DNA of 64,000 bases, taken from contig JAINUG010000108.1 of the NCBI GenBank assembly GCA_029706075.1, forward strand, positions 2,356,001 through 2,420,000, written 5' to 3'. The position numbers were made by a program, and so were the translations under genes. Positions 22,937 through 33,215 of the stretch are shown in pieces; position 1 is the stretch's first letter, and each line of letters starts with the position of its first letter. A model generated the notes under the pieces. That model had not been told where the DNA came from, searched no databases, and saw only the letters and a program-made list of their open reading frames with translations. The DNA is from Aldrovandia affinis (lineage: Eukaryota; Chordata; Actinopteri; Notacanthiformes; Halosauridae).

Positions 22937-23235
22937 AAAATGTTTTGTTGTCGTCATTGTTAATATCCAAGTTTCTAAAACACATATCCAAAAAAGAAGA
23001 ACAACAAAAAATGGTAGCCTCATTTACTTAAAATGGCCAGACAACCTTTCACAAATTTGTGTGGAAAATAACAATTTGCTGCTGTTGCGATTCTGTCATT
23101 TTCTCTGAGGGAAATTAATGTGATTTTGTGTAATAGCTTATTGTTTCAGGAACAAATCTCTGTGTTCCTGAATGCGGCACTGTGTCACTTTGACCAATGG
23201 GATCAAGGACAAACTGACAGATTCAGGCAGTGCAG

Positions 23236-23400
23236 TGTGTGGCAGTGGGTACTGAACTAGATTTGTAAGCAGAGGGTAAGATATAAATCCCAGGGCGGAT
23301 AGAAACCCCAGGAGAAGCACTGCTGTACTACTTTTGAGCAAGGTGTTTAATCTTGATTTCTTCCAGTGAATATCCAGTGTCACACATTAATATGTAAAAG
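23236..23400 (+). repeat. SINE body fragment
   Basis: 'ctgctgtactacttttgagc' followed by 'aaggtgtttaatcttgattt' and 'cagtgaatatccagtgt' match the inverse of the body in the 11464-11695 SINE ('gtgccttgctcaaggatac' there). The LINE-type tail is missing. Confidence 0.6.
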
Positions 23401-24221
23401 GTGAGCTATGTAAACTTTCCTGTATGCCAAACCAAGTACTAATATAAGATGACATTGGATTTACACAGAAAGAAGAAGAACCTTAAAGCACATTTTCTTC
23501 CCACTTCAACTCGCTGATCAGATTTTCTGTCTTTCCTCCATCAGCAACAAGCATGACACAGACTTTTCAGTGTTAAACACGTGGAGCTGAATATCCTATC
23601 AACTGTAAATATCCTCAACAAATATCTGTGGATGTATGCAGAAATGACAATATACCACACTTATGGAGGTCTGCTTCTTGATTCAGAGCAAAACAGGAAG
23701 TTCAGGAAACACCTTGTGTGGCAGTACTCATGTTGTTCTGGGACTTTTGATGGTGATTCAAGACTGGGCTCTTGTGCTGCTGCTCCTCATTAGTTGTATT
23801 TCTCCAAGAAATTAGTTCAACATATTTCTCATTACACTGTTCAGTGGGAACACAAACATCTATCAAACGAGGTTGCTAGGCCTGGACACCAAACAAACAA
23901 CTGCAGCACAAAGTTTCTGGCAAGTTTACAGCTTTTGGTTCTTTTTGGATATTTGTATTTCATGTAATGAAAAAAGGAATTAAATAGCTGTTCAAAAAAT
24001 CATAAAAATATGTGCTTCTCTAGATGGTGCTGCCATTTCTGTGATAGAATGACTAAACAAAGTCATCATAAATGACGTGCCCTACGAGAACTTGCCAATG
24101 TGATTTCATTCTGTTTTGACTGTAATATTGTAATGGAAAAATAGGTGTACACTGTGTTTTCACAATGTTGGCAAAATGCAGTTTCTCTACACATAACACT
24201 ACACTACCATGTATTAATGCA
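23401..24221. other. Unique DNA
   Basis: No feature is recognised. Confidence 0.4.
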
Positions 24222-24292
24222 CATCTTGTAAGTCGCTCTGGATAAGAGCGTCTGCTAAATGCTTCAAATGTCAAATGTAAAATGTGTACACA
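24222..24292 (+). repeat. LINE/SINE tail fragment
   Basis: 'cttgtaagtcgctctggata' then 'agagcgtctgctaaatgc' and an ATGTAAAATGT-like terminus. The tail module stands alone with no tRNA head. Confidence 0.85.
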
Positions 24293-24380
24293 CTTCAAAA
24301 GCACTACAAGTATAAAGAATGATTGAACACATCAAGCCTCGTACATCCAAAACTTTCCTTGGGCTTAATTTGTATATATA

Positions 24381-24912
24381 CAGTGGGGTCCAAATGTGTA
24401 GTCTGTTTGTGTTCATCGTTCATCGAAAACTAACACAAAATGTTTACTCATGTGGTATTTGTTATTCAAGAATGTCATAAAACACTGATACAAATAAAAG
24501 AATGTTTGTTTGAGAAAGGATAGTATGAAATTGAAATATCTACAAACATTTTGTTTGCACACCATTGCCTTTCCTCAAAATGTTGTGACACCTTATTTTT
24601 CATTTAAGTTTTAATACATAGACACTCCTAATACACAGTGTGAGTTGTTTTGGTCTTGTAACAATTAATACTGACGTAATGCAATATTGACGTACTTAAT
24701 ATGGTTCTCATTGCTATTGCAGGTGCTTTAATCTTGAAAAAAGACACTTCCTTTGCAAAGGTTTTTGCATCTGTTTTTAATTATGTCAGCAGAGCTTAGT
24801 GAAGTAGGTAGAGGTCAAACTGTTCTCCTGAGTAAATGTGTTGTGTTAGTTTTTGATGAATGATGAAAACAAACAGATCTTGGTAGTGGACTCAAACGTT
24901 TGGACCCCACTG
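24381..24912. mobile_element. Non-autonomous Tc1/mariner-type element (MITE)
   Basis: The left end cagtggggtccaaatgt and the right end acgtttggaccccactg are inverted copies (one mismatch), each abutting TA dinucleotides, which fits a Tc1/mariner TA target. The 532-bp interior has no long open frame and so no transposase. A (TA)n run follows the right end (24913-24932). The TIR wording is common in teleost genomes from memory. Confidence 0.85.
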
Positions 24913-24933
24913 TATATATATATATATATATAA
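24911..24933 (+). repeat. (TA)n microsatellite at transposon end
   Basis: About ten TA units begin at the target dinucleotide of the MITE. The TA target may have expanded after insertion, or the element may have landed in a TA run. Confidence 0.85.
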
Positions 24934-25518
24934 ATAATCGGGCACGTACAATTTTCTCAAATTTAGTGTGTGGCAGCTCTGAATCCAGCCAATGTCTACT
25001 ATTAAAACTTGGAGCTCCAGGTTTCCAGGCATACAAGGAGACGCCCAGCATGCTTTTTGGGCATTGACAAGTAGTAATAATTTAGTACCATTTAGTACTC
25101 AAAAATAATGACTTGGTTTTGTTCTGGCAAACTTTAGGATACCTAAATTACCTTATTTCCACAAGCAGAATCATATTAGCATTTTTTTTAAAGCAGACTT
25201 TAAAGCATGCCACCACATGTACCTTTCATAATGTATAAACATTTTTGTAAGAATAAGACACACAACATTTATTTGTACGTTTTATTTTCTGATATCTTTG
25301 ACTAAAAATATAAAACGGAAAACACATGCAACTGAAAACATAAAAGCTTCATATAACGGAAAATAAGTAAACACACAGGAAGCGCGCCAATTCTTGGGGA
25401 AAAAAGGCTAATTTAAATACAAATCTAAAACATTAATGGAATTTTAAAATGTAGCCTACATAAATACATATTGTGAATGCAGAAAAGTCAGTCGTAGACT
25501 ATGAATTAGTCTATATAT
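24934..25518. other. AT-rich unique DNA
   Basis: No feature is recognised before the LTR. Confidence 0.4.
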
Positions 25519-26075
25519 TGTAACACCCTACGGGGTTTGGTTGTAGGTGTTATGTGGTGTAGTATAACCCAAGAGACAGATCCACGGTCAAATGTAACAA
25601 AAATAGTTTTAAAGGAAAATCCGCTCTAAAACAAAACAATGGGGAAGGCACTCAAATGGCTTGAACATTTAAACAAACAGTCAACACAACTCAAAAATCT
25701 CTAAACTTAAATAAAAGGTTTCTATCGCTCTGGGGAGCTAACCCCTTACCCAAAGCCTCTCGAAATCCTGGCTGGTAAACAGACTTCACAGGTTTCCTTT
25801 CCACATTCCAAACACTTCCACAACTTCCACAACTTCCACAACTTCCACAACTTCCACAACTTCCACAACTTTTCCTACTCTTCTCTCTTTGTTTCTCTCC
25901 CTACACTCACTCCCTTCACAAGGGAAACCTGGCTCCTTTTATTCACTGTTGATTGGGTATTGACTGGTTGATTAATTGCAGGTGGCAGTCGTTTTGGTCC
26001 CGCGCAGTCGGGGCGTGACCGGTAGATGGCACCATATGAACCCCTGCACATGGCTCCGCCTGCCAGGTTGCCACA
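25519..26075 (-). mobile_element. Solo long terminal repeat (LTR retrotransposon or retrovirus-like), 557 bp
   Basis: On the minus strand it begins TGTGGCAACCTGG and ends GTAGGGTGTTACA, the TG...CA termini of an LTR. Perfect 4-bp target duplications ATAT (25515-25518 and 26076-26079) flank it. A TATA-like 'gtgaataaaaggagcc' lies about 130 bp into it (plus 25936-25951). No internal gag/pol sequence or partner LTR is seen, so it is a solo LTR left by recombination between the two LTRs. It contains a 9-bp minisatellite. Superfamily (Gypsy or other) cannot be set without internal genes. The short frames inside are shadows. Confidence 0.85.
25813..25871 (+). repeat. 9-bp minisatellite inside the LTR
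   Basis: About six and a half perfect tandem units of acttccaca. It lies downstream of the LTR's TATA-like site in the LTR's own orientation, so it would be in the transcribed leader. Confidence 0.95.
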
Positions 26076-26079
26076 ATAT

Positions 26080-27450
26080 ACAGTATATGCATATCCCATG
26101 CACATACCCATGCCAGTGTGATGACAACGGTTCTCCTCTCATTCTCAGGAGAAAAGCCATTGGTCATATATATAAAAAATAGAATAAATGTAAAGCAATG
26201 AAAAAATAAGTGTATGTATATGTCTGTATGTATTACAGGTTAACCATTTGAAAGATAACCCAAGGGAACAAGGAATAGAGGACTCCTAAATGCAGCATGT
26301 GTACAAAAATACACAAATGTAAATGATTAATTATTATTATTAAAGATAATAATTGTGATTTCAATCTCCACTTTTGTTGATAGGTTAATCAAACAGTAAC
26401 TGGTGCAATGAACCCGCAAGTCAAGACTAACATGAAATAAGATTTAAGATTAACTATGTTCATTCAATAAGTTACAAACAAGACATTAGATGAAAGCAAA
26501 ACTAGAAATCATACACTAACTCATAAGTGTAGGCTCACTACTTACCATGAACTAAAATAATACATTACAACAATACATTATAATGAAACATACCAGCAGA
26601 GGCCGAGAGAGATCAGATAGCACCAGACCTAGATAGAGAATTACCCAACTTCCAGAGTCAGTGCCACCGGAACAAAAGAAAATTAGGTATAAAAAAAGAA
26701 GATGGAATAAGGCACAACCGAGGAACCATCACAAAGAATAAAACTCTTCTCCTCTCAATTCGAACCTAACTGACAACAACAAATCGAAAAAACTCTCCTG
26801 TCATATAATCACCTCACCCAGATACCTGTAGCAAAAATGGGAAATGTACTCCTGCTTTCAAAAGAAGAGGTGAAGAGGTGTTTGTAAGTGATAATTGTCA
26901 AGTCATTGCCTAGTAGTGAATTTTACATTTTCAGGCAGAAAATATTGCTACCATGTGATAAGGTGAATCGTGAAATGCGAACCTCCGCTTGGAAACAATC
27001 AATTCCAAACTGGGAAGACTCAACAATCATTACTTACTTGGGATGAAGACGTTCAATCGATATTGTCAATTGAACATCACGGATTCAAAATTCAATAATA
27101 AGGAACTTCATGGCATTCAACTTTAGGGAACTCCAAATAGACAATGTGCTATCACACTGACCCAGCTGAGTCCAATATTCGGCATACTGAGGTGCATTGG
27201 TGTACCTTTAGAGGAGCAATAAAAACCTGCCCGTGATTGGGAACCTAGAACAGCCTACATTTGTTTATGTATATTGTGGCAATCAGCATGCCTTTTAGTT
27301 GCCCAAGGAATTCCCCTTGATGAGGAGGGGGTAGAGAGGGGACCAGACACGAGCTGGAGATATAGGCCACAGAGAACAGGCCACTTTGTCACAATGAAAC
27401 ACTGCAAGGACCCGAACCAATAACATAATATCAACACATTGTCCCTCTCT
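26080..27450. other. AT-rich unique DNA
   Basis: No gene or element is recognised. Many GATAAT and AATAAT strings are present. Around 27290-27420 the sequence is richer in G and C but carries no motif. Confidence 0.35.
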
Positions 27451-27456
27451 CATATA

Positions 27457-27677
27457 CAGGGATGTGATTTTCCTGATTATTCAGGAAATGCAGATTTTCT
27501 GGTGCTAAATTTCTCTGGCTATTTGGCTTTATTTGCTGAACATTCTCTCCTGCTATCAGCTGTCAAAGAGTGCAACATTTCTTAATGTGTATGCTTATGA
27601 CATACACATGTCCACAAGATATCTATGGTCTGAAAATAAACATTTCCTGATTAACCAGGAAAAGAATCACATCCCTG
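27457..27677. mobile_element. 221-bp MITE with long imperfect inverted ends
   Basis: The left end starts cagggatgtgatt then ttcctgattattcagg. The right end is its inverse over about 37-40 bp, with one 3-bp gap and a few mismatches, finishing aatcacatccctg. The element is flanked by catata on both sides (27451-27456 and 27678-27683), a likely target duplication of six or more. The CAGGG terminus is hAT-like, but a clean 8-bp duplication is not seen. No coding capacity. Confidence 0.85.
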
Positions 27678-27710
27678 CATATACCGTATTCCAAAATTAG
27701 GTATCCCACT

Positions 27711-27731
27711 ATATATATATATATATATAGT
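27711..27731 (+). repeat. (TA)n microsatellite
   Basis: About ten TA units shortly after the MITE. Confidence 0.9.
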
Positions 27732-27739
27732 CTACATTT

Positions 27740-28286
27740 CAGGTTCTAATTAGCCTAGTCGTAAAGACAAATGACATTTGCAAGGTGTTCGGACGGGTAT
27801 GCTAGTATCAGATTTATTTAGTTATAAATCACATTTGAATATGTTTGTCAGATTCTGACACCCTTGTTCATGTCTGTCAGCTTGCATTCCCCTGAGCCAG
27901 CACTTTGCAGAGGAACGTCTCGTACCAAGTGTCTGCATCGTAAACGGGGGTTTGTATGCAGTGCTCTGTAGGGGAGATTCACCCCACCTTTATATTTACA
28001 GTGCTCTGTTTTTAAAACATAAGTTAGTTCTTGATGAGCAAGTCTTATGAACACATCCCATAATTGTTCATTCTAGTGATGGCTACTTTTTCATTCCTGT
28101 TTGGAAATGCTTAATTTAGCCAGAACTTTGCAGTCACACCATTTTTTCATCTCTCAAGCTATACTCAAATTATGTGTTGGATGTGCCTATAATTTAATTG
28201 AACAATGAGCATATATATAAATCTTCCTTCTGGGTATTTTTTAATATTAAATAATGGTAAGGTTTGCACTATGAAAGTAAAGAATA
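27740..28286. other. AT-rich unique DNA
   Basis: No feature is recognised. Confidence 0.4.
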
Positions 28287-28529
28287 AAAAGTGGGTGCAC
28301 TCCATGACAATATATGTTTTTTCCGGCTTTCTTCTTTTTATTTTCTTAATTCAATTCCGACACAGTGAGTACAAAGAAGTTAAATGTTTCAGCCGAAGCC
28401 TCTCTCTTGACAAAAGCTTCAGTGGGAACGTTGAGTTTCTTTGCACTAGCTATGTCGGAATTGAATTAAGAAAATGAAAAGAAGAAAGCCAGAAAAAACA
28501 TATATTGTCATGGAGTGCATCCACCTTTT
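28287..28529. mobile_element. Long inverted repeat (foldback/hairpin element)
   Basis: The arm 28287-28378 and the inverse arm 28437-28529 are about 92 bp each and differ at roughly eight to ten positions by eye. Both contain 'tgacaatatatgtttttt' and 'ttaattcaattccgaca' or its inverse. The 58-bp spacer includes 'cagccgaagcctctctcttg' and 'gggaacgttgag'. Outside the arms, 'gcactatgaaag' recurs in direct orientation at 28266 and 28625, and an inverse echo of the arm start ('tttgcacccacttta') lies at 28555. RNA from it would form a long hairpin. The two frames here (28205-28477 and 28474-28671) are artefacts of the palindrome. Confidence 0.85.
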
Positions 28530-28739
28530 CTACTTCATTATATGCCTTCTTCAATTTGCACCCACTTTATTTAGATTTTTAAGTCATTCTTTTATTTGCA
28601 GTGAAGACCTCCACTTTTTTCATTGCACTATGAAAGGAAAATTTCAACTTGTGCATTTAAGGCATTTCTGACCCAATTTTTATCCATGATTTTTTCCTCT
28701 CTCCCTATTTAGAATACCCAAACCGTATTTGTAGGCCTG
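28530..28739. other. Flank of the foldback element, possibly part of it
   Basis: Contains 'tatatgccttcttcaatttg', text known from memory in a fish repeat ('gaagaaggcatata...'). Together with the direct 'gcactatgaaag' echo at 28625, this suggests the element extends to about 28640. Confidence 0.45.
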
Positions 28740-29060
28740 TCTTATCATTGCATAGTTTGGCACTTTGGGAGAGCACAGACCAGCACGCGCTCTCCTCTGA
28801 AGAGAGCAATGCCAGCCGCTGCCTCTGTTCACTCCGCAGACAGCAAGCTGAGCTGTGCAGTCTTTAAATTGGGGAGTACACTTCCTATACCGACTGCAGT
28901 CACCCCATAAACCAGCGTCACTCTTGTGCAGTGAGGCAGGGGCAATCCCGTCAATTACACTCCTCCCTCCCCAGGCGACACTACTGCCAATTATGCCGCT
29001 GCCCTCCAAGTTTGCTGGCCGCACTCGAAACTGCCACGGTCAGGATTCAATATACGGACT
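28740..29060. other. GC-rich unique island
   Basis: Richer in G+C than the DNA either side, no repeat identity recognised, frames on both strands without domains. Candidate regulatory island only by composition. Confidence 0.3.
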
Positions 29061-29479
29061 CCAGACCAAACATGCAACACATAATTTAGTGTTTGCATTC
29101 TGCCAGCTGATGAGCTGTTGTTGGCAGAGATGTTCTGTCTATTCTGCTTTGTAGTGTCTGCTCCTTAAAGTACACAGTTCCCTCTCCTGACACAGCTCTT
29201 TTTGGGCTTACAGTTCATTTTCTCAGCAGTGGTGAAAATGCCGCGCTACAACAATGCAGCCACCGCATTTTGATGAAAGTGCACAATACAATTACATATC
29301 CCAATATATTACTCAACTTTTACGAGGAACCCCAATCTCAGATGACAAATGGCTGATTAAATTAACATTGTGGCAAGGCACAAATATGTCATTTGATAGC
29401 AGTTCTACAAAAGCATAGGGAGGTAATAGTATATCACTCGTTGGTGCGATGCGTGTGTGCACAGCTAACAGTGCTCAGA
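29061..29479. other. Unique DNA between two islands
   Basis: No feature is recognised. The sequence is complex (not low complexity) and free of visible repeats. Confidence 0.3.
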
Positions 29480-30010
29480 GCACAGCTGATATAGCGGTCC
29501 ATGCCGCCACATTTTTTGCACATCTTTAAGCCTATCGTCTGGGCTGTCACTGGAAGCAGTCTTGTTATGACACGCTCCATGTTTGCGCATACATTGAGAT
29601 TCATTCGGGGGCCATCTCATACAAATGCATTTAACGCGACGGCGCAATTTCCATCAGCGCTGCGACAGATCCAAAGGTGGGCCCGCATGATGCCCTCTGT
29701 CATGGCTGTCACATCAGTGAGAGAGAGGGGGAGGGGGGGAGGTGGTTAGTGAAAACTGCTCAGGCAGAGAGGGGGGGCTCTTATCCAGGGGAGAGCATCG
29801 AGACAGCTGGGTTCTGATGGCACTTGACACAGTAAAGATAACAAACTGTCAGTTCTCCCCCTCGCGCATCATATTAAATCAGAGCGTGGAGAGATGCTCT
29901 GCACCGGCTCATCCCCATACGTTTATTTACCGGTGACCTTTATCTCCAGCACACGGCCGGGAAGGCTGGCCCTCCACAGACAGAGGGGAAACTAACAAGC
30001 CCATTCCCAT
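29480..30010. other. GC/CpG-rich unique island
   Basis: Contains 'tttaacgcgacggcgcaatt', 'cagcgctgcgacag', a GAGAGG-rich patch at 29720-29745 and 'tttaccggtgacctttatct'. No repeat recognised and no frame with a domain. Palindromic accggt and a GATA-type motif (ttatct) are visible. Regulatory function is inference. Confidence 0.35.
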
Positions 30011-31170
30011 AAAAGTAGATTGAAGGGATCGCTACTCGGAGACAGACACTTGCTGTTTGTGTTGTTGTTTTTTTCTCACTTCCGACCCCTATTTTTGTGT
30101 TCCACATCCCTCTTCTGAAAAATGAAATGAACGAAATAAATCAGCATAGGCTGCAATATTGCCTAGTGAGAGGCACCTAATATTGCAGTCCCTTGTATAT
30201 ATTTGCACTTTAATATTTCCTGTCATAGTGTACAGCCTGTCGATAGATGTACACCCGAGATGATGTATGATTAAACACCATGAATACTGCATGGATCTCC
30301 AGTGGATACCTGCAGGATATATTGGCAGACAAGAGCAGCTTACATCCCTCAAGATATGCATTTTTAAACACTGGCAACCCTCAGTGTTGGACTGTGATTC
30401 AGAGATTTTTATAGGCTCCTGATACAAAATCTACTGTGTAGCTCAGTCAGTGGCAACAGCAATGCTTTAACTTTGTCAGCTGTGATGAGCAGAGCCATTG
30501 GATGAGCCTATATGTAGGAGCCTTTGCAATTATTGAATTATGTATTTGTCATTATTTAATGGCATGGGAATTACATGTATGTAACAACATGGAATACTGC
30601 AAGTGTGGCTGCCAACATCGTGTTCTCAAGTGGCCAGCGACAGCAATTCATAATTCGTTTGGTGGTATATATTGTCCAATTTTATTGAACTATTTGAAAT
30701 GATTGAACTGCTTATTGTCTTTTACTGTACAGCTTCCTTGGGTTCTAGAAAGGTGCTTTAAATCAAATGTATTATTATTTGTATTATTTTCCTCATGGGG
30801 AGATTAATTGAATGCTGCATGCCAAGAGTTTCATAATCAGTAATGTACAACATGTGTCTTAAAAATAAAATAAAATCCAATATTAATATATTACAGAAAT
30901 AAATCGGTTTTATTGAATGACCACAGGAATCTAAGCCATGCTTTTATCCACCTCATACCTTATGGGAAATTATACTGAGTGCTATGTTTCAATATTTTGA
31001 TAATCCCTAACATATGACATGCGTCTTCAAACAAAGACATAATTTAATGTTAGTACATTATGAAAAAATCGCAGTGGCTGCCTTCCAGACTTCTCAAATT
31101 TATTTAATCAGAAAATTGACCGTGTTTCATTTCAATCAGATTTGAAATATACATTTTCCTACAGCTTTAT
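30011..31170. other. Unique DNA, complex AT-rich
   Basis: No gene or repeat is recognised. Several homeodomain-type TAAT/ATTA cores appear, as expected in AT-rich DNA. Confidence 0.35.
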
Positions 31171-32775
31171 TTTTTTCAAATAGAGAAGGCAATAGTAACA
31201 GATTGGTGAAGGGTTATTGCCAGGCGTTGGAATCTCCTCTTGGTTACCGAATCAAGCTGCCCCAGTTTTTAGGACAACAGTGGATCCCTTGGGAAACCAG
31301 AAAACTCCGTGACTCCGGAGACCCAGATATATTCAGACCCGCAGAATCCGTAAGCATTCCGACAGCATATCCTTCGATTTCACGTGATTTCACAGGCAGT
31401 CAAGCTTGCGATGACACTGTACATGGGCCGGCCAGCTCCCTCAATCCTCAGCTTTCCAAATCATAACAAAATGTTCATTATTTTGTGGACGAGCGGACAT
31501 AGATTAAGATTAAGAAATGTTTATGAAAAGTTAACGTCGAACATGTAACGTGTATTAACGGGGGGGGGGAGGAAACGAGCGGCTTAAAAGGTCTTCAGAA
31601 CCAAGGACAGCAACACTTCAATCTTTCCAAACCTCGAGAAGTATAAGGAAACACTATGGGGGCAAAGACTCAAAATAAATATTGTACATTTTTTTTGCAT
31701 AGGCATTGTGCATGGACTTTTGTACCCTTCCAATACTATTCCTCATTTACAGTAGCACCCAGCGCGCTGTTTTAGCTACGGGTTTCCATCTGGGAGGACG
31801 TAAAATAAAGTGAAAGTGAAGATCACCTTTTTACTGCTCATTTCTAAAAACCTCTCACTTTTGATTTTCCGGATGACTGGCACAGCCTGTTTTCTTTTTA
31901 AAAATGAGACAAACGTCAACGTCGTCAAAAATCTGTTTCGGTAAATTGAGATTTTAGGTTATTTTCACAAAGACCGACACAGCTGTTTCGTATCTTCTCC
32001 TTGCGCAGTTTGAGGGATAACGTATGAATACCATTTCACGAAAGCCTCTTGTCACAGCATCTTTATTAGCATTTTATTTACATTCTCATAGAAATAGCCG
32101 TGTAGGCTACTGTCTGTATATTAGTGTCCGAGACTGTCTGTATGTTAGTGTCTGTAAGATTGAACTATAGGCTACAGATAGTTTTTTAGTCAAGCTATCC
32201 TGGATTAATTATTGTTGAAAAAATGGTCATTGTGTTTATGAAAATAATCTGTCGTAAACTTTTAACAGTCGCTCCTGCGGAATACGTTCAATTTGTTCTG
32301 ATTTGGATCTTTTAGTTCCTGGATATCCGCCAACCACTATGACGAATCTTTGCATCCCCTTTTAGGTCCACATTGTCCGGTGAAATATGCTTTGTATTCA
32401 CTTTTTGAATCGGGATGTTTCAATATATACCATTAGGAATTAAAAGCATTGGAGATGGGACAACCATGAAATATAACAGAATGTGGACTAATAGAGCAAA
32501 CAGATTCGTTTCTATTTACAGGATTGCGACAGAATTCTCTGCAGTAGAGCTAAAACACATGTAGGGTACAAATTAGGGGCTGCCATATTTTAATTGTATA
32601 ATTGGGAGTTTTCAAAGTTTTCAGGAAACAGTATTATATTTTCAGCAATATTAGCTGAGAAATGAATACAGTGTACACAGAATTAAATTACAAGCTCACA
32701 GATTATAGAGGCCTGGCGGATGAACAGCACAAACTGTGAGCAGGACCAGATGCACTTTGTTGGGCTGGGTCAGGA
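31171..32775. other. Unique DNA with one unexplained 87-codon frame
   Basis: A plus-strand frame at 31203-31466 begins at an alternative start (ttg at 31203) and has fairly balanced composition (LPQFLGQQWIPWETRKLRDSG near its start), but I recognise no domain. A nine-G run is at 31561-31569. The rest is AT-rich. No repeat is recognised. Confidence 0.3.
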
Positions 32776-33215
32776 ATAGGGTTGCCAACTGTCCCATCAC
32801 ATTTTTGGGTCAAAGTGGATCCGCCCGTACGGGACGTTCCTTGTCCGCGTTACAATATACAATATACAGTATGTGTGGCTTTACATCCATACAGAACCAT
32901 ACCCACTTCGCCCCCATTACCCCTCCTTCTGTCCCATATTTGCACAGAGCGCCAGCGTTTGCGCTAAGAGGTGGTCTAGTTGGACGTTAACGCAAACTCA
33001 TTATTTGACACCAAACTTGCATAGCGCCCGACTGTTTTCATTGTCACACCCCCTATTGCGCTGCCCAACCCATAGTCACGCAAACGCCTTCATTGCGCAC
33101 CACAAAATTGTCAAACTCGACTGAGACGGATATTCCGTTTGCGACAGACGAAACTGTCAATTCGCCTGCGCTAGGGCATAACGCCGCTTAGCGCCAGCAC
33201 GAAAATAGGGCCCAG
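32776..33215 (-). repeat. Two adjoining interspersed-repeat fragments
   Basis: The first (about 32776-32860) reads 'atagggttgccaactgtccc' and onward, wording of a common fish repeat. The second (about 32940-33215) is CpG-rich with 'ttgcgctgcccaaccc', 'aacgccgcttagcgccagca' and the end 'cgaaaatagggccc'. This end is the inverse of the 'gggccctattttcg' start of a DNA-transposon-like repeat seen in many teleosts. No inverted partner end is visible, so the copy is truncated. Its high CpG content makes it look like an island. Confidence 0.5.

Noticed and set aside
22503..22991. 162-codon minus-strand frame and partners on the plus strand
   Set aside because: They are translations of SINE-1 copy D. 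GC-rich SINE bodies are stop-poor in several frames.
25813..25871. Telomere-like or CRISPR-like short repeat
   Set aside because: The 9-bp acttccaca unit is a local minisatellite inside an LTR and does not match the vertebrate telomere repeat.
28205..28671. Two adjoining frames (90 and 65 codons) as a small gene pair
   Set aside because: They are produced by the two arms of the long inverted repeat.
32940..33215. CpG island of a host gene
   Set aside because: The wording and the tagggccc terminus fit a CpG-rich interspersed repeat better than a unique island.
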